The notes below the pieces were generated by a model. The model was not told where the DNA came from, made no database searches, and worked only from the letters and a program-made list of their open reading frames with translations. Below are positions 56,996-64,000 of a stretch of 64,000 nt of DNA, in pieces. The stretch's first letter is position 1. Every line of letters begins with the position of its first letter. The stretch is from Endomychus coccineus. Taxonomy: Eukaryota > Arthropoda > Insecta > Coleoptera > Endomychidae. The DNA lies in contig OY294067.1 in assembly GCA_958510875.1 (NCBI GenBank), positions 142,887,546-142,951,545 on the forward strand. The letters are read 5' to 3'. A program made the translations under genes and the position numbers.

Positions 56996-59232
56996 GGCCT
57001 GTCAAAAGAGTGAAAAACGTTTAAATTTTATAGATTGCACGGAAAAGCAAAATTTTTTTTGAATCTTGTTCAAGATGGCTTACACATCGTTAGTTAGGGC
57101 TCGTGATTATTAGTATCAATGAACAATGAAAAACCATTTTCAATTAACAAATGGAATATTTCGGGCTCTTTGACTCCACAGTTTCTGAAATTTGGTAACA
57201 GAGGGGAAATCTGTACCGTTTAGTGGAAAACTCAGAACATTTTACCAAATCTTAGTAACAGACGAAATTTTCTTCTCGGACTGTGGTATTGGAATAATAA
57301 GATGCTGTGATGTGTTTCGGTAAAATTTTCACTAAGAGAAGGTAAATTCTGAATAATTGGTGGAAAATTGCATTCCTTCATACTCCTATCTCAGTCCTCG
57401 TCCAAAGTGTCTAATTATATGTTCTCGTTGTCGCTAAGTATCATTTTATGATCATGAGGTCTAAACTGACAATAGTTTTCCGAAAAGTTCCGGAAAATCG
57501 GAATTTACCATTTCTACAAGACAAAATTTTATTCGAGAAATTTTAGTCAGTGTTATTGAAATAATAAAGCACCGTGATGGTTCTCGGTACAAATTTCACT
57601 AAAAGAAGGAAAATTCTGGAAAATTGGTGGAAAATTGCGTCGTTTTTGCATCATATTCCTGTCTCGGTTCTCGTCCAACAAATGTCAAATTCTAAGTTTT
57701 TGTGGTCGCTGAGTATTATTTTATGGTTATAAAATCAAGATCAACCATAGTTCTCCGGAAAATGAAAATTTGATTGAACTCTAATATTAATTTTTTTTCA
57801 AATAATTGTATTGAAAAATCTTTATAATAATGATTGTATTACCCAGTTATATATAAAATAGTCCCTTCTTTCATATGAAAATCAACCTATTTTTCAGAAA
57901 AAATCTTGAATTGAACACAAACCCGCGAGCTGTTCGTTTTGTTGTGAATTAGGTTATTCAGCTGACGATTTTTTTTCGAATGCACATATACGTTAATTTG
58001 ATTTACATAATTTTATTTTCGGTTACTAAGTTTTAATATGAATCGATATTTCACTTGCTTCATAAATTAAAATAGAAAACAGCTCGTGATCTTACAGCCG
58101 CATCTCAAATACTATCACCAGCATGCGAGTTCCTCGGTTCCTCCCTTCCTACACTAAAAGACAGCTGCTGTGTTCTTCGTACGCGTTTATGTGTTCACAT
58201 TATAGAGATCTTGTGTATATGATCTCTATGATACATGTACGCCGTATCATCATTGATGCTTCAAAGGCATCTGCTTTTTTTTACCTGCTTTAAAAGTGGT
58301 ATTGTACTAATAAAAGATACTTGAAATTCTTTATCATAATAATCGTCTCATATTTTTTGAAAAACAAAATAGCAATTAAAGATTGTCGTGTAAATATAGC
58401 AAATTCCAATTTTTCGTAGTTTTCCAGGAAACTATAGTTTTTTTGACTTTATAACCGTAAAATAATACTCAGTGGCTACAAAAAACTATAATTTGACAAG
58501 TTGGACGAGGACCAAGACAGGGATATGAAGGAAAAAAGACGCAATTTGCCACGAATTTCCCAGAATTTCCCTTATTTTAGTGAAACTAGTACCGAGAATC
58601 ATCATGGTACATTATTATTCCAATAATAATGGCTCAACTTACGAAAAACAAAATAATTAAAGTTTGTCGTGTAGAAATGGAAAATTTTCATTTCATGGAG
58701 TTTTCCGTAAAAATATAGTAGGTTTTGATTTTACGATCATAAAAGAATACTCAGTGACCACGGAAACATATAGCTAGACACGTTGGGCGAGGACCGAGAT
58801 AGGAATTTGACGCAACTTTCCACCAATTTTCCATAATTTTCCTTCTCTTAGTGAGAATTGTATCGAAACACTTCACAACATCTTATTATTTCAGTATCAC
58901 AAGTCCGAGAAAAAATGTTCTTTGTTACTAAGATTTGTTGAAATTTTCCGGATTTTCCAGCAAAACGACCAGATTTCGTATTCTACGACTTCAGGATCGG
59001 ATTCAGCAATACCAAGTTTCACAAATTTTGGAATATAAGAGCCCGAGATATTCAATTTGTTAATTAAATATGGTTTTTAATTTTTTATCAATAGTATTAA
59101 TCACGAGCCCCCTCTTCTTCTGACCAACGATATGTAAGCCATTCTGAATACGATGCAAAAAGTATTTTCAGTTCTCGGGCCGTCTATCAAATTTTAGTCA
59201 TGAGCCCTATTTTTTCACACTTTTGACTGGAC
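56996..59232. mobile_element. Large fold-back DNA element with nested repeats
   Basis: Ends GGCCTGTCAAAAGAGTG and inverse CACTTTTGACTGGAC, flanked by TA on both sides (56994-56995, 59233-59234). Terminal inverted arms of about 190 bp contain GGGCTCGTGATTA and GAATATTTCGGGCTCTT-type blocks. Inside, two direct units of about 250-270 bp (57230-57490 and 57500-57760, each with AAGGAAAATTCTGGAAAATT and a GTCTCGGT.CTCGTCCAA block) are mirrored by inverted units at 58430-58610 and 58640-58870. The central 57790-58420 is unrelated. No transposase seen; non-autonomous. Confidence 0.65.
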
Positions 59233-59239
59233 TATATTA

Positions 59240-59630
59240 GCAATGATTTCAGATTAGTTCTGAATTGCTTATGAGTTAGATCTCAGATGTTCTGTGGTAT
59301 ATTATTTAATATTCTGACGACATCATTTTTGTTGTGGTATACACGTATGTAAGCGAAAGTCGTCTGACCTTGTGACAGAAATATTATTTTTTTACTTGTT
59401 TTTCATTTACGATTTTAGATTGAGTTTTTAAAAAGTCCGAAGAGTATTTTTGAAGAAACATGCACATTCTATTATATACATAGACGAAACGTTGAGTATT
59501 TTATGTTTCACAAAGTATGATCTACTTGAGAGTCTTTGCTTCAGTATTAGTATGTTCTTTGCATTACTTCATTCGGATCGATATCTGTAGAATCGCAACG
59601 GTTCCATATTCAATGATAGAATCAACATGA
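59240..59630. other. No recognised feature
   Basis: AT-rich flank of the fold-back element; nothing recognised. Confidence 0.4.
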
Positions 59631-59639
59631 GAGTGATAG

Positions 59640-60309
59640 GCCACTAGGGCGGTTTCAAAATTTGCGTTATCTCCAGGGGCTGCATGTACTTGACTCGTGG
59701 CGGTAGGAAGATTTGTCTGAGTGAGAAGTTTCTGAATGGTTATAATCTATGTGATTGGTGGCTCAACCGGAGAATTGCTGTCCAAGCTCATGAAGACGAA
59801 TGAATGAGGCGATTCGAATCACCCAGAATCCGTCCAGGCGTTGTTCCTGGGGATTGGTACTTGAGCCTCTACAGGACGAACCTTCAAGTTCCTAACTTCT
59901 CGTGGGAACTCTATGGATGACACAATCGAAAATACTGGTTCCAGTCAGACAAGTGGAGGCTCACCTGAGGAAACGACTCCTGTGGAAGTTATGAACTCAA
60001 GGCTGCTGGAACAACTGGCATAATGCTTATGGTGAAACTGATCATCCTGCATCTCAGCAAGTACCTTTCTGGGATTCTAACCAAGCATCTAGCCGCGATG
60101 TAGAGGGGTACAGTACTTACCTAGAATTGTTTAAAACGTGGTGAGGGGGTTAGCAGGCAAACGCAAGGTCATACGGGACTCGATAACTTGCATTGCATCG
60201 AGAGGTATAGACACTACCCTACTTGTGGAATGATGCACATCGGACTTAGCAGCGGCAACAGTTGTTTTTCACATAGAAGGAATGAGACAATGTATATGGT
60301 CATAGTTTA

Positions 60310-60347
<38 letters not shown>

Positions 60348-60560
60348 AAATCTGAAAGTGAATTTCTGAGGTATATATCTGCAGTAACCGAGCAGCCCTG
60401 GCACACTCCGCGCTTACAGAGTGACTTCTAAGCTTGTTTTGGAGTGCAGGAAGATATTGGCTGGATTAGTCAGAAGGAGCAAACGTCAGCTAGTATCGGT
60501 ACCTGACCACTGTGACAAGGAAACAAAGTGGCCTATGAATTGACCTTTTTTATAGGTGTC
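59640..60560. other. GC-richer island, probably part of an unidentified element
   Basis: Base composition is well above the surroundings. One plus frame around 59910-60020 reads MDDTIENTGSSQTSGGSPEE and TPVEVMNSRLLEQLA before a stop, protein-like and Ser/Thr-rich. An (AC)n tract splits the island. It might be the 5' part of a retroelement, but no domain is recognised. Confidence 0.35.
60313..60341. repeat. (AC)n microsatellite
   Basis: About 29 bp of AC dinucleotide. Confidence 0.95.
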
Positions 60561-62465
60561 ACCAATTGTGTAGTAATTGTTTTAGTTACCGTATCCGATC
60601 AATCCATCACAAAGGGGTCACCAATATTATTGGTGATAAGATCCTCTGGACGTCACGTCGGGGTCACTAATTGGAGTGGTTAAACTCCAGCACAGTAATA
60701 ATAATAAGTTTTCCTCGTCGATCATAATTTATTGGTTTTGCTGGTCTTAGTTAATATTGAATATGAAAATATAAAATACAAATTGTGATGAGCTTCAAAT
60801 ATGAATCGATTCAAATTGTAAATTTAAAATCAATAATTTGTTGTCGTAACCAAGACGATAGTCTAATGGCTTACTGCTGAAAACTCACGAACAACTGATC
60901 AATCGGTTCATCGAAGAACTGAACTGAACACAAGTTCACTGTGGGCCGAACAAAACAATCTGTCCTTATACTCAGCAGTTTTCCTCATTGTAAGCCAAAT
61001 TGAGGATATGCGGTAAGAGCTTTCCTAGAAATTTAGGGGGTGCCTTTAACAATAACACCAAAAATATGAAGGCCACATACTGGAAATACAGAAAATCAGA
61101 ACTCACCTGAAACCTTCCAAGTTGGAACCCCCTAATGCCTGGACTAGTATGTATTGTTGAATTCATGAATGGGAATTAGCGAGGCATGATGTATTAGATT
61201 TTAATTTTATGATGACTATAAATCATAAAGATTGAATTCAAATTTCACTTACCTCTTTGATTTGGGAGGAAAATCACACTAATGGCCTAGAATACGGGAA
61301 GTCGGATTAGTTAGATACTGCTTGAATAATTCTTCTCCGTAATATTTTGACAAATGCTTACATTTCTAATAATTTATTCATAAAATATTTCGAAAGATTG
61401 TACATGTGAATAATGCTGAATTGAGATATTTATTTGGCACGTCGAATTCCAGATGATCATCCGCATTTTATGAGGATTATAGTATAAGTAGAAGCATAAT
61501 AAAAATGTTCGATGCAACAAGCTTATGCAAATTGACTGGGATAATCCGCTTGTAATTACTTCTCACTAGCTTCTGATATTTTGAATATAATCAAATCACC
61601 CTGCCACTATGAAATTCGCATTTTACAGGTCGAATAGTTCTCACATTGAAAATTGGATACATTTACAGTGGGTGTTTAGCTGCGTTCAGAGTGTTCTTGG
61701 ACCTGATATTTAGTATAATCTTCCGCTATAATTCTCATGTTTTATTTTTGGTCCACATAGCCGAGTATACTACTTAAGTGGAGATAGGAGCACGAATGAA
61801 ACGGAAAACATTTCTGATCAATTTGATTTGTTTCAGTAACACCACTTGGAATTAGCGTATGATTATTACTTCCGTATAATAGTTCTATGAATGGAATTGT
61901 GAATTATAATAGGCTTTCACTTTATAATCATATAAGATGAACTCTATATTGCCCAAGAAATTATAAGATATTATAAAAACTTTCTGCCGAGCAGTTTCAG
62001 ATCATGGACATGTTACTAAAATGGGAATTACAGTGGAACGGAGAGACTTGATGATTCAAACCAAACTGCCCATCTGTTCGCGAGTTTTAGGGTTGGTTAC
62101 TTGTGGCATGTTGGTTATAAGCTATTCGTGTTCATAATAGCACGAAAACAAATTTGGCTTATAATCGACTATGTTTGTTCTGTAAGGTTAGAATAAGTGA
62201 TGGTTCCAATACGAATAATTAAACATGCAGAAACCTCTAAATGCCATATTTGCGTTATTCGAATTTGGAATATGTACAATTCACCCACCCAACCCTAACT
62301 CATTGACCCCAGTGAACTTCACTAGTTCAATACTAACATGTTCGAAATCGAAGTCGATAATATTCGTATTATTATTTATCATTCATTAAATTTATAAAAA
62401 TTGTTGCAAAACGATAATTTCCCTGCTATATATTCCTTGAATAATTAACACAGTCTGGCATCTAT
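60561..62465. other. No recognised gene; short GTCACCAAT repeats at the left
   Basis: GGTCACCAAT occurs at about 60617 and GTGTCACCAATTGTGTAGTAATTG at about 60557; such phrases occur at Ty3/Gypsy LTR borders, but no LTR pair was found. The rest is AT-rich without motifs. Confidence 0.35.
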
Positions 62466-62489
62466 ATATTCATTAGATATAAATTCTCG

Positions 62490-62570
62490 GGAAGTGGGTC
62501 AAACTAACACATATGCTTATCATTTTCGTTTTTACTTACGTTTCAGTCTCACGACCATAATCAGGAGACG
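62490..62570 (-). repeat. PLE-6 left inverted repeat with hammerhead-like motif
   Basis: GGGTCAAACTAACACATATG.TTATCATTTTC is the inverse of 63770-63850. On the minus strand (62534-62570) it has CTGATTA, extra T, stem II GGTC/GACT with a GTGA loop, GAAA and ACGT. G8 is changed to T, so activity is doubtful. Confidence 0.6.
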
Positions 62571-62585
62571 TCTCAATGTCCAAGT

Positions 62586-63405
62586 TGGTATGTAGATGAT
62601 TGCCTAACTTCAATTTACTTGTGGAATAGCAGTGAACAAAAATATAAATTTCCTAGATATCAACATTCGGCATGAGTCAGATGTGGAATGGAAACTTCAT
62701 GGTTTACTAAAGAAGTTTAGTCTCAGCGATATCTTCACTTCAATTCAGTTCCACCAACACGTTATGAAGAAAAGTTATAAATATCCGTACAGATCGCTCG
62801 GTTAAATTTCCCAACCCAGAAGACCGTCCCAAAAATTTTAAAATTGTTCGTAATACACTGGAAATGAGTGGCTACCAAAAAATTATTTTCAACCTCATCA
62901 TTGAAGAAACAATAACCAAAATCTATAATGGAGCGTCATATATGAATAACATAATCGGTAATACAGATAATTGTATAACATTACCATACATTCCTCAGAA
63001 AGAATTAAGAAATGTTCCAATAAGTATGGTATGAATGTTGCGCATAAATCTACTAACTGTGTTTGCTGGTAAATATTTTCTGAATCTAAAACCTTTAATA
63101 CCTAAAGATAAACAAACCCACACAGTATACAAAATAGATTGTTTAGATTGCGATGGGACTCATATAGCAATCTCTAAACAATATTCAATATTTACAAAAA
63201 ACAATGTAGGGTCACAAGTATAGTACTAGGAACAAAAAATTCCACTGCCCTATTTGATTACAAAAATGTTAATAATAATAAGAAACTAACTATTATGAAA
63301 GATATATTCTGAAGATGATTCACATAAAACGTGAGTCCGAGTCTGTGAATTATATATCTGACGTTCAATCATCAAGTCACATTTATACTAATTTAATTAA
63401 TTAAA
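62586..63405 (+). pseudogene. Penelope-like element remnant (PLE-6)
   Basis: Plus-strand fragments in PLE order: WYVDDCLTS (catalytic YVDD, joined by a deletion to the next part), NKNINFLDINI, SVKFPNPEDRPKNFKIV, GYQKIIFNLIIEETI with TLPYIP, then KDKQTHTVYKIDCLDCDGTH for the start of GIY-YIG. The end, MIHIKRESESVNY, runs to the TAA near 63403. Several frameshifts and internal deletions. The left part of the RT is missing. Confidence 0.7.
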
Positions 63406-63757
63406 ATTGTAGCAAAATTCCTATATGCGTCTTCATAATGTTAAAAGAATATCTTAGGTAGAATGCTCAAACAGCAATATTTCTAATAAGGTGACAACCT
63501 TTTTCTATTATCTCATAAATCTTCAACATCTGGTTCGAAAGTGGATACTTCAGCGTTATATTTTTTTGTTTCAGTCGTATTTCAAACGATGTTTCGGAAT
63601 GACTTCGAATATTATAAGAAAATTGTTAAGCAGTGGATTCTTGATTCATATGCTTAAGACATTAATGTGTTACAATTTCGATTACTAGTGTTTTTGTTCC
63701 TTCCGGCGAAGTAAGCATTTTAATTAAAATTATTGCTTTGTGCTCTGATGGATAAGT
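63406..63757. other. PLE-6 tail, no gene
   Basis: Non-coding DNA between the PLE-6 stop and its right repeat; a 65-codon ORF here has no motif. Confidence 0.4.
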
Positions 63758-63850
63758 CTTCTGTTGATGGTAGTGAAACCGGAACGTACGTAAAGATGAA
63801 AATATCAAGCATATGTGTTAGTGTGACCCATTTCCTGAGACTTAATACAT
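63758..63850 (+). repeat. PLE-6 right repeat with hammerhead-like motif
   Basis: It contains CTGTTGA, extra T, GGTAGTGAAACC, GGAA and ACGT (63762-63788), the plus-strand counterpart of the left motif, and then CATATGTGTTAGTGTGACCC. Position 13 and box changes predict inactivity. Confidence 0.55.
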
Positions 63851-64000
63851 AATTCATACCTGGTTCAAGAATCATTATCAGAAGTAATATAATTATTGGA
63901 AAAATCTATGTGAATATATTACGCAATGCTAAAATTTGCAGATTTACTGTTTATAAATCATAAGATGTTTCGGAAACTTAAATACATGGAAATTTCGAGA

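Noticed and set aside
60557..60670. LTR of a Gypsy element at the GTCACCAAT phrases
   Set aside because: No paired LTR, primer-binding site or internal genes were found nearby.
63310..63340. CTGAAGATG followed by AAAACGTGAGTC as a hammerhead
   Set aside because: This is the coding end of the PLE-6 protein (MIHIKRESES) and lacks stem II and GAAA.

Overview
This is an AT-rich eukaryotic nuclear window with no bacterial features: no operons, no ribosome binding sites and no dense ORFs. The repeat families fit an animal, most probably an arthropod: Penelope-like elements (PLEs) with a GIY-YIG endonuclease, APE-type LINEs, a FLYWCH/MULE remnant, a PIF/Harbinger-like element and an insect-style CAGGGTGTCTCAG repeat terminus. 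I cannot name the species. No complete host gene can be supported; one possible first exon lies near 34.9 kb. Nearly everything recognisable is mobile or repetitive DNA.

Layout. 0-4.4 kb: local duplications and inverted-repeat elements. 4.5-11.2 kb: a tandem satellite of 473-bp units. Each unit carries a tRNA-like cloverleaf with pol III A and B boxes and, usually, a T4 terminator; there are 14 such cassettes. 11.2-21.5 kb: a near-identical Penelope family (PLE-1) in four linked copies, full(-), partial(-), partial(+), full(+), forming a giant palindrome with arms of about 4.9 kb. Two 817-codon RT/GIY-YIG genes are open. Each of the four long repeats (pLTRs) carries a 36-nt hammerhead ribozyme motif. 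22-32.7 kb: LINE remnants in both orientations, a restriction-like-endonuclease retroelement fragment, a Penelope remnant (PLE-4) and a Ty3/Gypsy integrase remnant. 34.5-42 kb: a candidate exon, a Harbinger-like insertion, a Penelope remnant (PLE-7), direct duplications and one unrecognised decayed gene. 43.8-45.1 and 57.0-59.2 kb: two fold-back DNA elements whose termini start alike. 46.8-47.5 kb: FLYWCH/MULE remnant. 49.5-55.8 kb: restriction-like endonuclease fragment, (TA)n, a Penelope copy with two frameshifts (PLE-2), (TA)n, another Penelope tail (PLE-3), a second and older tRNA-like array in the opposite orientation, and a further Penelope tail (PLE-5). 62.5-63.9 kb: a Penelope remnant (PLE-6) bracketed by inverted hammerhead-bearing repeats.

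How it fits together. At least six Penelope lineages are present. Five end in a hammerhead-like motif with the same organisation, including a very short stem III and one extra nucleotide after the CUGANGA box. The tRNA-like satellite lies directly beside Penelope copies at both of its locations, and most junctions between these parts fall in (TA)n tracts. The window looks like a Penelope and pol III satellite nest growing in TA microsatellites. That functional link is inference; the repeat structure, ORFs, ribozyme cores and cloverleaf pairing are read directly from the sequence.
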